A DNA stretch of 64,000 nucleotides from Heterocephalus glaber (lineage: Eukaryota > Chordata > Mammalia > Rodentia > Bathyergidae), in assembly GCF_000247695.1 (NCBI RefSeq), contig NW_004624747.1, forward strand, positions 27,998,947 to 28,062,946, given 5' to 3'. Every line of letters starts with the position of its first letter. Within the stretch, counting starts at the first letter, position 1. Made by a program: the position numbers and the translations under genes. Shown here in pieces: positions 1-15,336 of this stretch. Below the pieces are notes generated by a model that saw only the letters and a list, made by a program, of their open reading frames with translations, did not search any database and was not told where the DNA came from.

Positions 1-150
1 GGTCCTTGGAACCGAAGTCACAGATCTGTATTAAAATAACAATCAGTAATGTACAAAGCTTTGGTCTTTGCCTTATTCTATTATGCAGACGTGTAAGAGG
101 ATTTCTTTGAATAAATGAAAGTGTAAATACTCTGTACACATAAATATAAC
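1..150 (+). other. Probable 3' UTR end of a plus-strand gene (FBRSL1 by synteny)
   Basis: AT-rich, repeat-free DNA with a canonical AATAAA at 110-115 and no open frame, as expected for the last part of a 3' UTR. In human the gene left of LRCOL1-P2RX2-POLE and on the same strand as P2RX2 is FBRSL1, so this is its likely tail. The identity rests on synteny alone; no coding sequence of that gene is in the window. Confidence 0.4.
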
Positions 151-654
151 ACATTATTAAATTCTTAACCTGGGAAGTCTTTATAAAAAGTCTCCAGAAA
201 CCCTCTGGTTATGTGTTTAATGCAGTCACAGAAACCAGCTGTCAGTTGAACACACACTCGGCTCAGCACTTAACTGCAGCAGCCACCCTTAGCTAGGCAA
301 GCTTGGGAGGAAGCAGGCTGGCTGGCTGGAACCAGGCTCCCCGTGAGCTCCCTGACCCCGAAGCCTGGGTCCCCCAGGCACTGGCTTTGGGAACAGTGAC
401 TTCCTGGCTTCTGCTGGTGCCAGCTCACATGGGCTTCAGGACTGGCTGGCTCTAGCCTCAAGGAAAAACCTGGTGCTAATTGTGCAGTGTTCTCAGAACT
501 TCTGTGCCAGACGAGTAGAATTTTAGCAAGAGTCCAAAGGCTGCTCACAACGGTGATGTGTTACATTTTTCTCCAGTGTAAAGGCTGTTGGCACATGTCT
601 GTCTCCGTCGTGCCCATGCCTCTGCCCAATTCCATTTATTTTGTTTTGGTTTGA
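151..654. other. Intergenic, nothing recognised
   Basis: Unique-looking sequence. A 92-codon minus-strand frame at 270-548 has no recognisable domain, and I see no RNA gene. Confidence 0.5.
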
Positions 655-735
655 TTTTTTTGCACCCGGGATTGAACTCAGGACCTTGCACTTCCGAGGC
701 AGGCAATGGCACCACTGAACTAAAATCCCTGGGCC
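655..735 (-). mobile_element. ID SINE
   Basis: Reverse-complement ID element: T run, then the complement of box B (attgaactcagg) and of box A (cactgaactaaa), ending in ccctgggcc. Confidence 0.8.
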
Positions 736-806
736 TGCTTTGGTTTGGTTTTTGGTTCTAGGGGATGGAACCCAGGGAAACTACCACTGAGCTACATCAA
801 CAGCTC
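736..806 (-). mobile_element. Old, diverged ID-like SINE
   Basis: Keeps the order of the ID motifs (ggatggaacccaggg, then ccactgagctacatc) but is strongly diverged. It lies directly against the younger ID on its left. Confidence 0.5.
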
Positions 807-812
807 TTTCCG

Positions 813-904
813 TTTTTTGGGGGTTTTTTTGGTACCAGGGATCGAACTTGGGACCTTTCGCTTGCGAGGCAGGCAGTGGAACCACTGAGCTAAATCCCCA
901 GCCC
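813..904 (-). mobile_element. ID SINE
   Basis: Full reverse-complement ID: T run, ggtaccagggatcgaac, cgaggcaggcag, ccactgagctaaatccc. It is less diverged than its left neighbour. Confidence 0.85.
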
Positions 905-909
905 ATCCA

Positions 910-991
910 TTTTTTAATCTTGAGACAGGGTCTCTCTAAACTGCCCAAGCTGGGCTCAGCCTCCCCAGTGCTGGGATCACGGGCGCGCGCC
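910..991 (-). mobile_element. B1-like SINE fragment
   Basis: Reverse-complement 7SL-derived sequence: gagacagggtctctct at the tail side and gtgctgggatcacggg at the head side. Confidence 0.65.
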
Positions 992-2974
992 ATCCCATTT
1001 TCGGTTGCTGTCAGACCCACATGAGTGCCTGTGTGCCTTCACTGGTCCCCTTTGGTTTTCTGGCCACCCAGCCATGTGCTGTGCCCTGCACTTATTCCCA
1101 GCCCTGTTTCTCGCCACAGACCCGTTATGTCCACGTTCCGTTCTCGTGTCAATCAGTGAAGATAAAGATGGCCTTGGTGGCAGATGGAATGTGGTCTTGT
1201 GTCCAGCGTGGCACCTAGGCCTGCGTCCCTGCCCCGGGGCTGGAGTGCAGGGTGGCTGGATGCAGCCCTGGTAGGCACCAGGTTGCAGCCACTCCCTGCC
1301 ATTGCTGGTTGGGGTCTTGCTCCTCCCGCTGTGATAGCGCCCTGCCACGGGCCTGGGACCTTCCAGCCACACCTCCTCACCAGGTTTCCGGCGTGGAACC
1401 CATTATCCCCTGAGTCCCATGTTTGTTTGGGGGCTGCTGGCCATCAGACACATGCACAGGGGAGGGTAGCACCTTCCCCTGAGAAGGAAGAGGTCACCAT
1501 GTGTGCCAGGGCCACTGCCACTGCCTCTGGGAGCCAGGAGCTCCCTGTGCTCTGCCAACCTTGTCCAACCTTGGCCCTGACCCATCAGTGCCATCACTGG
1601 GGTGGCTGCCTGGGCTTGGGGCTGGGAGAAGGGCTGGTGGGTGCAGCAATGCCTGGGATGGAGATGTGGGAGCGGCACTGTCCAGAGCAAAGCTGTTTGC
1701 CGGGCTTTCGTTTCATTTCAGTGTCGAGTGTGCCAGCTCGCACTGCAGACATGCATCACACTGCACATGGTGGAAACAGTCTGCAGCCAGTACTGGCCAC
1801 ATCCACGATGGAACTTAGCTCCCAGCACCTTCCAGGCATGCACAAGTCCCCCATTCCTCGAAGAATCTGGGCGATGGAGCTCAGCAAGGCTCTGGGTGAG
1901 GAGCTGGGATCAGGGGAGAGCTGAGTGGTGCGAGAGGCTGCAGCACAGCCCACACTGCTGTCACAGGGGCTCTGACATTCAGGGGCAGTGGTGGACACAT
2001 CCGAAACGGTAGCCATGGGGAGAAGACTGGTAAGGCAGAGAACTAACCCAGCCCTGCTTTCTCCATGGAAAAGTAGCTACAGGGGCTCTGCAAAGGAGTT
2101 CAATGGATAGAGACTGGACAGACGGGTGTGTGGCTGGATGGTGGGCGGTGGAGGGGTGGATGGTGCAGGGATGGACAGGTGGATGAGCAGGTGGACACCA
2201 ATGGAAGTGGTTAAAGGACTTGGGCTTCTGCCCCTCACCCTCTCTGCCTACTTCAGGGTTTAGGGAATGAAGCTAGACACTAGTGTTCCGCCCTTGGTCT
2301 CCATCCCAGCCCGTCTGTCCTGGTCTGATGGCAGCTGCACGGTCTGCACTTCCCCTCCCACAGAAGCTGAGCCAGGCCAGCCCTGCAGTGAGCCCAGGGC
2401 CCCACACGCAGAGGTGCTGTGCTGCCGACGCTGGGTGCCCCAGGGCCAGGGCTGCCCTCCCAGGGATGGTGCAGGAGCCAGCGTGTCTCCCCAGCTGCCT
2501 GGGTGCAGGGGAAAGGGGCGGCGACTCCTGTGGCCGCACTGTCCACAGAGCTGTCGCTGAATAACGATGTGTCCATGCGCCTACTCCCCTTGGCCTTGGA
2601 AGGCACACTCTTCCCCTCGATGAGCAGCTCTTCAGCCACCCTGCACTTCCCCACGCTCCGAGTAGGCGTCGGCCAGCTCCACGGCCTCCTCAGACAATTC
2701 CTGCAGCCCCTGCTTCTCTCCTCTGTGGCTTCGACCGCAGCTTCCACAAGTCCTCAGGCTCTGGGCGCACCATGGCTTGAGTTCGCAGGCCCTGTGACGC
2801 CAGTGCCCAGGGCTGCTCCAGGCTGCTGCCAGCTGGTCTCAGGCTCTGTGGCCTCGGCTGGAGCGTTAGGGACAGCACAGCCCTTCCCCTGTGCTGGGAG
2901 GTCTTCTGCCTCTAGGGAACTGCACTCCTGAGCACATGCACATCGTAAAGCTCCCTTTACTATTTTAACGCCTT
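992..2974. other. Intergenic GC-rich DNA without a supported gene
   Basis: Long frames occur on both strands, for example plus 1184-1924 (246 codons), but none shows domain structure, splice-bounded exons or conserved motifs. They are what GC-rich DNA yields by chance. A short TGGA-rich tract is listed separately. A minus-strand stretch near 2560-2880 that reads like frame-broken coding sequence is treated as a finding. Confidence 0.5.
2103..2200. repeat. Imperfect TGGA/TGGR simple repeat
   Basis: Degenerate array of tggatgg, ggtggatg and gacaggtgg words, typical of a decayed tetranucleotide repeat. Confidence 0.5.
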
Positions 2975-2975
2975 C

Positions 2976-3140
2976 TTTTTACAGCCTGGGGATGGAGCGC
3001 AGGGACTTCGCACTCAGCTGCAGCCACCACTCTCTCACTTCAAGAGAGCATCGCGCTAAGTCCCGAAATTGCCTGGATTGAGCTCAAATGTGTGATCCTC
3101 CTGCCTCAGACTCCCAAAGTGCTGGGATTACAGATGTCTG
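2976..3140 (-). mobile_element. Diverged ID/B1 composite SINE
   Basis: ID-like words (ctggggatggagcgcaggg) are followed by the B1 head complement (cctcagactcccaaagtgctgggattacag). The order is that of an old B4-type composite in reverse orientation. Confidence 0.5.
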
Positions 3141-3837
3141 ATGCTTGTTGGTCTCCCCTCTTCTGTCAGTCAGGACTCTTGTCTGTTTTCTTACTTTCTG
3201 TGCAGAACTATACCTTTGTGTGTTCTGTCTCTCTCCCTCTGGGCCTCTCCTCATCCACAGTCAGGGATGTCAGTCCTTCATACTCTAGAAAGAAACTTCC
3301 CTCTACAGCTCTCAGCCTCCCCACTTTGAACCAGAGCCCTTGAATCACATCACACAGCAAGGTCCCTCCCTGCCCTTCCCCACCATGTCCCTGGCCCCGG
3401 TCCCTATACCCTGCTGAGGTACGAACCCTGCAGGAGGGAGACAGCGCTGCTGAGTGGGGCTTTCTGGCTCTGACTGTGACCTCCATCCTCCTTGGCAGAG
3501 ATGAAGGCACCGGGCCTCCCTCCAGCTCCACGTTGTTAAGGCCACAGAGCTCTTGCAAGGGGCAGCCTCGCAGGGCTCCCTTTTGGGGTATGAGTGGGGA
3601 CGCCTGGACGTGGGCTGCTCCTCCTTCCTTTCCCTCTGCTTGCTGAGAACTTGATTTATGATCTCTTGGCTCAGGCAGAAGCCATGTAGCAGGGAAACTC
3701 AAGCCGACCTTGGAGAAGACTGCTCCCAGAGGGCGCTTTGGTCAGACCGCGCCAGCTGTGACCCACATGGGTCTGTCCTGCCAATGCCCAGACCAGGACA
3801 AGCTCGGGGTGCTCAACCCTGGGACCTCTGCGTGTTT
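3141..3837. other. Intergenic, nothing recognised
   Basis: No repeat, RNA gene or exon recognised. The open frames here lack any known motif. Confidence 0.4.
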
Positions 3838-4026
3838 AAGCTGGGCACCATGGTGCACACCTAGCTCTCCAGAAACGGAGGCAGGAGTATGGCAAGTTCC
3901 AGGTCAGCCAGGCAATTCAGGAAGATCTTGCCTCAAGAAAACTGCAAAGGGGCTGGGGTGTGGCTCAGAGGTGAGCACTTTCTGAGCTTGCCAAGGCCCT
4001 GGATTCCATCCCAGCACCACAGAAAT
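3838..4026 (+). mobile_element. B1-ID composite SINE (B4-like)
   Basis: A B1-like half (gctgggcaccatggtgcacacc ... ggaggcagga) is joined to an ID-like half (ggggctggggtgtggctcag ... ggattccatcccagcaccac), both in plus orientation. Confidence 0.6.
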
Positions 4027-5690
4027 AAGTGTCAGGATCCTGGCAGGCACCTCGCTTTGAGTCACCTTGGTTATTCCGGCTGCAGAACGGCTCCCACAGC
4101 TCCCACATCTCCCAGCCTGATGGCCAGGTTTCCAGGGGACAGACGAGAGCTCTTGGCCCCCACTCCTGACCTGACCGCTTGCGGTGGCCTCTCTCACCTG
4201 GGGGGAGGTTAGGAACTTGGGGTACAAACCTCCCCACTGCAGGGTGTAGAGAAGCTGGGAGACAGTGATGCCACAGACCAGGGTCTGCTTACAGGGTCAC
4301 TGGGGCAGTGTCCATGTTGTGTGTATCTCACTGGGACCTTTAAAAACTCCACAGCATGACGACAGGATAAAATCCAGCTTAGGCTCCCCTCCAAAAAGAA
4401 AAGTCAGGGGAGTGCCTGGGCACATACTGCATCTGGCTACAGCTTGAGGGGCCCAGCAGGCAGGGCTGAGACCTGCCCTGGAATCAACATAGTGGACTGT
4501 GCTGTCACTATGCCATCCACTGTGTCCTCATGGGTGTTCTCCCTGCCCTGGGCTTGTGTGGACAGAAGTTTGCAGAATGAGGTCAGCTCTGACAGAGCCC
4601 TCCAAGTCGGGCCGTCTGTCTCTCCCTGGTCCCTGGCCAGGCCTCAGTGTGGCCTTGCACACCCACCATGCCCCGCCTGCAATCCCTGCTCAGACAGCGG
4701 GGCGCCGGAAGCAGCAGTGCAGGTGCAGAGCTGCGCTGCCCCCTGGTGGCGCTCTTCAAAATGTGCGGCTGGAGCTCTGCAACCTGGGCTCGGGTGGAAG
4801 CAGGAGGATGGCAGGCAGCTCGAGGCCCCCAGACCAATTTAGACCCGATCTGAAAATTAAAAATAAAGGGCTGGGGCATAACTCACGGTGGAGCGTTGCA
4901 GCACGTGAGGGCCCGCTTCCACCACACCAGTGTTCTGGCCCAGCCCCTGGCCTCTCCAGCCCAGCCTCCTCAGAACCTGCAACTCCTCGCCGACTTGTGC
5001 CAGGAAGAGGCTTTGGCTTCCTTGTAGCAGAGCTGCCTGTCCTCACAGGAGGTGCGGTCAGGGATCTGGGTGGCAGCGACGATGACCACCCGTGCACAGC
5101 AGGCTCCCGGGCAGGGTCACTGTTCACTTTGTCTGTGAGTCACCGGTCAGCGCCCCAAAAGGGGAAGTGCCTCACTGTTTGCAGACAACACAGACTCACA
5201 ATGTCTTACTGTATTCCAGGGTTAAAATCCACTGGCTTCTAAATTCTGATGCTGATTTGGACCCAGCATTTTGCTTTTTAGGGCCCTGACTGGTGCTGGG
5301 TGCTCCCTGTGCTGGTGCCCAGATGGCACACCTTGGGGTATTCAGCGCCCATGCTCACATACATGACCATTCACGTGCACAGACACATGCATGCACACAT
5401 GTCATTCGTGCACAGGCACAGGCACACATGCACACGCATGCAGATGGCTCCTGGGGCCCAGGCAAGCTCACAACACCAAGGTGGAGGTGTTGGGCCACCG
5501 GTGTCGCCCCAGTGGGGGTGCACAGATAGATCTAATAGCCACGTGAGACTCAGACACACAGAAAACAGCCCTCAACAGCTCACCCCTATTCTCCACAGGA
5601 GTTGCCTTAAAGTCAGTTTATCAGAATCTGTGTTTATGGCACAAACCCCATGGTGTGACCAGCGAAGAATTCCCTAGGTGTGAAGTAGCA
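4027..5690. other. Intergenic, with one decayed SINE
   Basis: A strongly diverged B1/ID remnant is visible at about 4770-4915 (gggctggggcataactcac). Otherwise I recognise nothing. The plus frame at 4499-5242 (247 codons) has no domain. Confidence 0.4.
5355..5442. repeat. Imperfect CA-rich microsatellite
   Basis: Run of interrupted (CA)n words such as cacagacacatgcatgcacac and caggcacacatgcacac. Confidence 0.65.
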
Positions 5691-5845
5691 GTTCTGAGTG
5701 ACCTCTGTCAACAGAAAATAATGGGGATAGATGGGGGGCATAGAAAGAATGAAGTTCTGTCTCGTCTGTCCACCAACTGCCCACGAGTGCAGTCCTTATA
5801 TACTGAAAACATGGACCGATAAAAATAAATAAAGGAAAGGTAGCT
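5691..5845 (+). mobile_element. L1 3' UTR end (probable)
   Basis: Shares the words caactgcccac...gtgcagtcc...cttatatactg and an A-rich AATAAA-containing end with similar blocks near 10,150 and 28,200, suggesting one family of L1 3' ends. Confidence 0.35.
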
Positions 5846-5930
5846 TTTTATTTTTTGGTACCAGAGATTGAACTCAGGACCTTGCACTTGTGAGGAAGGC
5901 GGTGGAACCACTGAGCTAAATCCCTGGCCC
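5846..5930 (-). mobile_element. ID SINE
   Basis: Reverse-complement ID: ttttttggtaccagag, attgaactcagg, ccactgagctaaatccc, ending ctggccc. Confidence 0.85.
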
Positions 5931-8871
<2,941 letters not shown>

Positions 8872-8969
8872 CACGCCCAGGCCTGTGGGACCCAGGCCGA
8901 GTAGCAGATCCAGTGTCCCGCCAGCCTCCCAGGCCCCCTTCCTCTCACAGAATCGATGAACTATATTTT

Positions 8970-9055
8970 CTTTTCTTTTTTTTGTACCGGAGATTGAACT
9001 CAAGACCGTGAGCTTGTGAGGTAGGCGCAGAACCACTGAGCTAAATCCCTGGGCC
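8970..9055 (-). mobile_element. ID SINE
   Basis: Reverse-complement ID just upstream of LRCOL1 exon 1: ttttgtaccggagattgaac, ccactgagctaaatccc. Confidence 0.85.
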
Positions 9056-9939
9056 CAGTTTCTATGCAGCTTCAGGTTGACAGAGAAATTGTGCAGAAAA
9101 TCAAGTGTCAGGTTCTGCCCCGTCACGGTCACCCAAGGGTGACTGGGTGACAGCTGTGAACCCAGCACTGCCCCAAGTTGCTGATCCACACCAGGCTCAC
9201 GCTGTGTTGTCCATGGCATGGACGGCTGCAGAGGTGTGCATGTCCACCTTCTCCACGCCTCGCTCCCCTGCCCACCCCGCTGTGCGGAAAGGCTTTGTCT
9301 CGGAGCTGGTCACTGCCCGCAGCCCTTCAGACTGGCTTCCATCACTCAGCAAGACACATTTAAGGGTCACTCTGTCCTTTCCTGCCTTGAGAGCTCACTG
9401 CTTTCTAATGCAGAAGGGAAAATGGCTTTTAAACAATTCTTTCTCACAGGGAAGGACCATGCCCCTCATTAAACAAGAGCAGCTGCCGTTCTGGGGTTCT
9501 GCAGTGCAGCTGGTTGCTCCCCTGGCCTTGCCCTGGGCCCCACTGTCCTCCTGTGCCTAGGCCAGGCTGCACCCTCACCGGCACTCCATGTCTACCGGAG
9601 AAGTGACCATCATGCTGCCGAGTGTCCCGCCGGACGCAGCCTCCCAGCAACACTGCAGCCTGGGCCTGCGGAGGAGGGACTCTGCCTCCCAAATGCTGCA
9701 GGAGGGGCCTCCCGCCTCTTTCGTTCCCCCACAGGCTACAAGGCTCTAAGGGAAAATCTAATCACTCTTTAAACTGTTTCAAGTACTAAGAGACGTCGTC
9801 GGGGAAATTCCCAGGCAGGATCAACTCTTTCTCCCTACCACCCAAACTAGAAAATAGAAAATAAGTTTCTCTTATATAAGAAACTCAATACATAAATAAA
9901 GTGCAATATAAAAGACAGATAATAGGAAAAGAAGAGAAA
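9056..9939. other. Intergenic, nothing recognised
   Basis: Includes the likely upstream region of LRCOL1, but no TATA box or other convincing promoter element is visible. Confidence 0.35.
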
Positions 9940-10262
9940 AAAAGTTACTGTAATTCAGGATGAATAATGTACTTGAAAGTGTACCTTGATTTAGTATAAT
10001 TGTCATGTGCTTTATGGTTTGTGGCCTATTTGTCTGGCTGTTAATCTGTATAATGATAATTAATTTTATAAGGACTTATAAATACTGTAAATGGAACCAA
10101 TGATGGGGAAAAAAAGGAGAGTGGAAGGGAAGGGGAAAAAAAGAATTGAGATGTGTCATGTCCCTGTACCGACTTCCCACAATGAATGCAATCATTATGT
10201 CCTGCAAACATGTACTGATAAAAAGTTTTTGAAAATAAAGAAAAGAAAATAGAAAACAGCAT
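9940..10262 (+). mobile_element. L1 3' UTR fragment
   Basis: A/G-rich stretch followed by tgatgtgtcatg-type words, cccacaatgaatgcaatc, tgtcctgcaaacatg and an AAATAAAG end. The same order recurs at 28,200-28,360. Confidence 0.45.
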
Positions 10263-12139
10263 GTCACTCCCCGTGACAAGAAGACTAAATCATTGAAGTT
10301 GATAAAGGTGAGAGTGCACAGGGGCGCGTGGAGGAACACGTCCCGGGCTTTGCAGGGCCGAGTGCAGGTGAGGTGCAGGACCGGAGCCTGGGCCGAGCCC
10401 CCAGGGCATGGGAAGGGGCCATACCCAGCTGCACACCTGGGAGACCGATGGTGTGGGGTGTGGCGGTCCGAAGAGGGTGGAGCTTCTCATCAGCGATCTG
10501 GGGAAAACGGTCTTGAGCCTCGGTCACCAAGAGAAGAATGAGGTAAAGAAGGAGCCACTGAAGCTCCGGCTGGCTCAGCAAATCCAATCCACACTGCCAT
10601 TTCTAATTCTCTGTGTGAAGCTGACAGCTTTGGTGACGTCTCCCCAGCACCCCGCAGAGCGTCCACCCTGGGACTGCGTGGGCTGCTCCTAAGGGCTTTC
10701 AGCTCAACACTCTTATTTTGGCCAAAGTCTCTCTTTTCACACGCAGTTGCTCGGCCTCTCCACACTGGCCCCCGGGCTGGGCCAGCACCTCCTTCAGTGA
10801 CGTCTCCTCTGTCAACCCAAGAAGCTCTGAGTGTCAGTCACTGCTGGTGGCTTGCTGGCAGGAACCTCGCTGCAGTGAGCCAAGGCAGGAGAGCCAAGGA
10901 GGCCGAGGCAGGGGAGGTTCCTCTGCTCGTTTGTTTGAACAGATCCTGCGTGAGTTCCCCTGTGCAGGCAGCCAGGAGGATCCAGTACCCTTGCCGGAAC
11001 GCAGAGCCTCACTGGGGAGCTACTGCAGGCCTAGCCTGGGCTCCTCTGCGCTTGGAGCTGAGGCCACCAGGGCTGGCGCCTTCAGGTCTGAGCTCAACCT
11101 CAGGGCTCCACAGGGCCCAGCGGGTGGTGCGTCGGCCTTCTCTGTGTCCCAGAGAAACAGGAGCTGGGGTGCGGGCTCCATCTGAGAGGGCCACGTGCTC
11201 AGCATCGGCTTCTTGACACCACACCTGCACTGCTTGGGTCTGGTTCTGTGTGGTGCAGGTCTTGGGCTGAGAAGGGACGTGTGCAGGAGGAGACAGGGGC
11301 AGTTCTTAGGGGTGACAATGAGGACAGATGTCTCAGAAGTCCTGAAATGACCATCTTTCTTACGGTGTCCCAGGTGAGTGGACAATGGCCAGGCCACCAC
11401 CTAGGCAGATGCGCTCCTTGCACTAGGTCATGGCCTCGTGACATCCTGTGGTTCTGCAGGGTCTGTCATGATGGTTGCCAAGACCCTCTTGTTACCACCT
11501 GGCTTGCTTTGTGGGGTGGACACAGCAGCTCAACCCTAATCTGACAACATTCACACCCCCAGGCCCAGGGAACTCCATTTAGTCCCAAGAAGCGGACAGG
11601 CGTGTTCAGACTGAGGAAGAACCAGCAGGACCTGAGGCCACAGTCTGGCACCCTTGGCCCGGGGCCTGACTTCCAGCAGTGACCACATTTCCTGTGACTT
11701 CTGCTCCTGCTTCCCACTCAGGACCATCAGAGAAAGCAGGTGTTCCCAGCCATGCTGCAGGGTGGCCCACCTCCCCCAGGGCCACTGAGTGGCTCCGCTC
11801 CTGTCCCCAGCCTTCCCTCCCTGCCTTGGGCACACAGCCCCCATCTTCTGAGGCCTCATCTGCCCGGAGCAGGCCCTCTTATTCCCAGCCAGGCAAGGAA
11901 GTCTGGGCTCAGCAGCTCTCAGGCAGCCAGAGCCACAGCCGTGCCATGCCCCACAGCCAGCCAGCTTCCACTGCGCAGAGCCCATTTAAATACATTTGCA
12001 ATCCTGTGTGTGAATACATAAACACACTGATTTAAATACAACTTAATGGAACAATGTAAAAGCCAAATTGAATCTCATTTGAACACTTTAAAATCTCAAA
12101 CTTGGCATATTATTTTTCTGCTTAGAAACAGGAAAAACA
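10263..12139. other. Intergenic, nothing recognised
   Basis: GC-rich. A minus frame at 10285-10587 with a leucine-rich start has no supporting splice or start context. No gene called. Confidence 0.4.
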
Positions 12140-12236
12140 GGGCCAGGAATGTAGCTCAGTGGTGTCGTGCCTGCCTGGCAAGCACAAGGTCCTGAGTTCA
12201 ATTCCTAGAACTGGAAAAAAAAGAAAAAGAAAAAGA
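12140..12236 (+). mobile_element. ID SINE with AAAAG tail
   Basis: gggccaggaatgtagctcag, ctgagttcaattcc, then (A)nG(A)n tail. Confidence 0.85.
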
Positions 12237-12315
12237 ACATCTTTTTCCCCCAGTTTCAAACCTCTTCATACACCTGGATTCCCTTGGAGGCTCAGGCTCC
12301 AAATCAGGTGTGATA

Positions 12316-12400
12316 GGGCCGGGGATTCAGCTCAGTAGTTCTGCCGCCTGCCTCAAAAGTGCAAGATCCTGAGTTCAATCCCCAGTACCAAAAAAAAAAA
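12316..12400 (+). mobile_element. ID SINE with target-site duplication
   Basis: gggccggggattcagctcag ... caatccccagtacc and an A tail. Flanked by imperfect copies of aaatcagg(t/c)gtga at 12301 and about 12410. Confidence 0.88.
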
Positions 12401-14519
12401 GTCTGTGGCAAATCAGGCGTGACGCTCCTGAGAGACAGAGCACCCCAGACACCCAGAAGGACCCCTTTGATAGGTCACGGTGACCACAGGTGCACTGGTG
12501 GGTGGGGTCTCTCGAAGCAGGGAGGACACCCCGACCCCAGCTGCAGTGCCCGTGATCCCGAGGGCTTCTGCTCACTGAAATGAGCCGCACAGAAGAATGA
12601 CGCTATGGGACCCATCTGTGTGGGGTCCTGGGAGGGTCAGACCCAGCCCCAGACCCAGATGAAGGTGGTGGCACCCAGCTGGGAGGGCTGGGAAGGCTGT
12701 TCTCCAGGGGCTGAGATCCGGCTGGCAAAGAAATGCAGGGCACAGACAGTGCTCAACGCCCTGCAACTACCCACTTACAGTGGTGAGAATGTTTGGTTTT
12801 CTGTTCAGTACATTTTACAAAACTGAAAAAAATGGTGCCCCATGGCCCAGCTATGCCATATATGAAGGCCACAGCCCCTCTCGTTTTGAAACATGCTGTC
12901 CCCATGGGGGTCTCTTTTCCCGGAAGTTTGCTTCTATTTTATCTCCCACTTCCTCTGTGTCTCCTGGATTCTGACCCTCAATGTGCTCAGTAAAAGCAAG
13001 ACAAGGAATCTTGCCAAGAATATCACAGGTTCCAGGGAAAGATCTCCCGGTCTCTGATGCCATTTTGCATTGCAGCCCCCTCCATGGGCAATGAGCACCA
13101 GAAGCTGGCTCATCATCAGGAGGTGTCACTGCTGAAGTGTGCTCCAGAGGGACGCAGCTTGGCTCAGCCCAAGGTCCGGGGGCACTGGTGTTGAGCATGA
13201 GACCTCTCAGGTTTCCACCCTGAGAAAACCAGATGCCCACAGGTCACCAAGGGGCTACCGTAAATGGGAAACATTCTTGGTCCTGATTTGGTTTGATACC
13301 CTGTCCTGTTAGAGGAGAGTCCAGCCCTGCCTCAGTGGCCCCACTGCTGTCATGGGTCCCAGCTGCTCCTTGGTTAGAGGTGAGTCTAACCCACTTGCCG
13401 CTTCCAGGAAGGTCACCAGCCCCTCTGCAGATGGGTCACAGTGAAGTCACTGAGCTAGGTCTGTTCACCTCTGCATTCTCCTGTCCACCCCAGCAGAAGA
13501 GACTGAATGTGCCAGGATTCCACCTCCACAGGACTCTGGCCACAGAGGCAGCTGGAAGCCACCAAGACCTCATCTAGTGACCACTGCTTCCCTCTTCTGG
13601 CCCCTACCCAACTAAGACCACCCAGAGACTGCCAGAACACCCCGGAACCAGGCACCTGGGATGCCAGCTCCTTGGAGCCACCTCCTCCCCAAGATGAGTC
13701 CCCATCCCACAAACCCCTGCCCATGCACTAGCCGTGGGGTGGTGCGGGTCCCTCATCTGTTGCTGATTTCTGGTTGACCAAGTGCCAGGCTCCCAGAGGA
13801 AAGGGTTCTCCTTAGGGTGCCTTGGTGGAGCCTAGAGGTGGGGTGGGTACTCAGCAGGCAGGACAGGGCAGCTGGCAAGGGTTCAGAGAGCGATAGTCTG
13901 TGGCCTCCACTGCCAGGTGGTACAGGTGGAGGGTGAGTCAGGCAAGGCCAGGGACGAGGGGCACTAGGAAGCAGCTGGGAGGAGGAGTGGGAGGCTGTGC
14001 TGGGCAATGGGAAAGACTGGGGGCCTTGTGTCCAATGAAGCACAACGTTCATTCTCCACCAGCACCGCAGAGCAAATCTCCTGCACTCGTGACCTAAAAA
14101 GTATGCATTCTCCTCTCCCACCTTATGAGCCAGTAGTGTCCAGTAGGTTGCCTGGGCAGCAGTCTGGGACACTAGGCTGCTGGAGCACTGCAGGCCACAT
14201 GAGCAGTGCAGCCCAGCTTCCTCCCCAGGCTGGCATCTGGAGGGCAGCCAGTCTCCATGTGGAGCCTGGGGCTCCTCATCCATGGTTATTCCCCTCCTGG
14301 TGGCTTTGGTGTCTGGGAGCCACAGGGACCTCCTGACCCAGCACACAGTCCATGGCTTCACCTTCAGGGCACCTGCGAACAGCAGAGAGAGCCCAGAGCA
14401 GCCCTGGCCAGAGTAGGCTCAGAGGACAGGGGCTGAAAAGATTAGCATTAGGAAGACGCCAACTACTTTGCATCAGGACAACAGGAAGAATGTCTTGGAG
14501 ACATCTTGGTAACCAGTGA
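12401..14519. other. Intergenic, nothing recognised
   Basis: The longest frame, minus 13753-14361 (202 codons), has no domain and I treat it as chance. No RNA gene seen. Confidence 0.4.
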
Positions 14520-15336
14520 GACTCCACCCATTGCACACTCAAGGATCCAAAAGTGAAATACTTTTTTCCCTTTGCTTTGAGAGGAGAGCCCCAAGGCACT
14601 CTGGGATTTGTTTCACAGTGCTCAGCCATGCAGGCACTCAGGCTGCTGCAGCCATGATTCAAGCGGGCCTGGATACTGCTCAAGCTGGCTGCAAACCTTG
14701 GGGTCATCCACAAGGTGCTGGTTTTATATGCATGCAGAATGCAAGAGGGGTCAGGGAGGCTTCCACTCAGATTTCAGAAGAGGGCCTGGGAGGCCAAGCG
14801 TGGCCCTGAGAGGATAATGAGTGAAGCTGTGAAAGTGAAGCTGAAAGCTCAGTGGAGACCCCTGAAAGTTAGGGAAGTCAGGAACGTGAAACATCTGCTG
14901 AGAAAGGCACAGGCAGTGAGTAAAGCTACCCTAAAAGAGAGGCCATGAGAGATGCAACCAGCAATATTACAAGGATGGGGCCACCCAAGCCCTTTGAAGT
15001 TCAGTTGCCCCAGCTGCTGGACACGGAGCTACAGAATTCAATGCTTTCCCTGCTGGGTTTTGGCCTTGCTTTGGTCTGATCTCCTCCTATCCCCCTATTC
15101 CCCCCTTTTGAAATTGTAATGTTTTTCCTGGGCCATTGTTACATTAACTTTTTTAAAAAAACAGGGCTTACAACAAAGAGCTTGCCTTGAGTTTCAGAGG
15201 AGACTTTGAACTTTTCCGCAATGTTGGAACTGTTAAGACTTTGACAACTCAGAGATGAACTAAACACATTTTGTATAAGGAGCATCACATGAGTCTTTTG
15301 GGGGCCAGGGGCAGAGTGTTATGGTTTATTTTCCTG
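14520..15336 (+). mobile_element. ERVL-MaLR internal relic ending at an LTR boundary
   Basis: Decayed non-coding retroviral-like sequence. The right part has hallmark words of MaLR internal regions (ggagactttgaac, ggaactgttaagacttt, ggggccaggggcagag), followed by TGTTATGGTTT, the usual LTR start, at 15318. The LTR is cut off there by an ID insertion. Frames in it are broken and no intact retroviral protein is present. Confidence 0.6.

Noticed and set aside
1184..1924. 246-codon plus-strand open frame
   Set aside because: No domain, compositional bias of GC-rich DNA, overlapping frames of similar length on both strands.
13753..14361. 202-codon minus-strand open frame
   Set aside because: No recognisable motif, signal or splice context; low-complexity Pro/Ser/Leu content.
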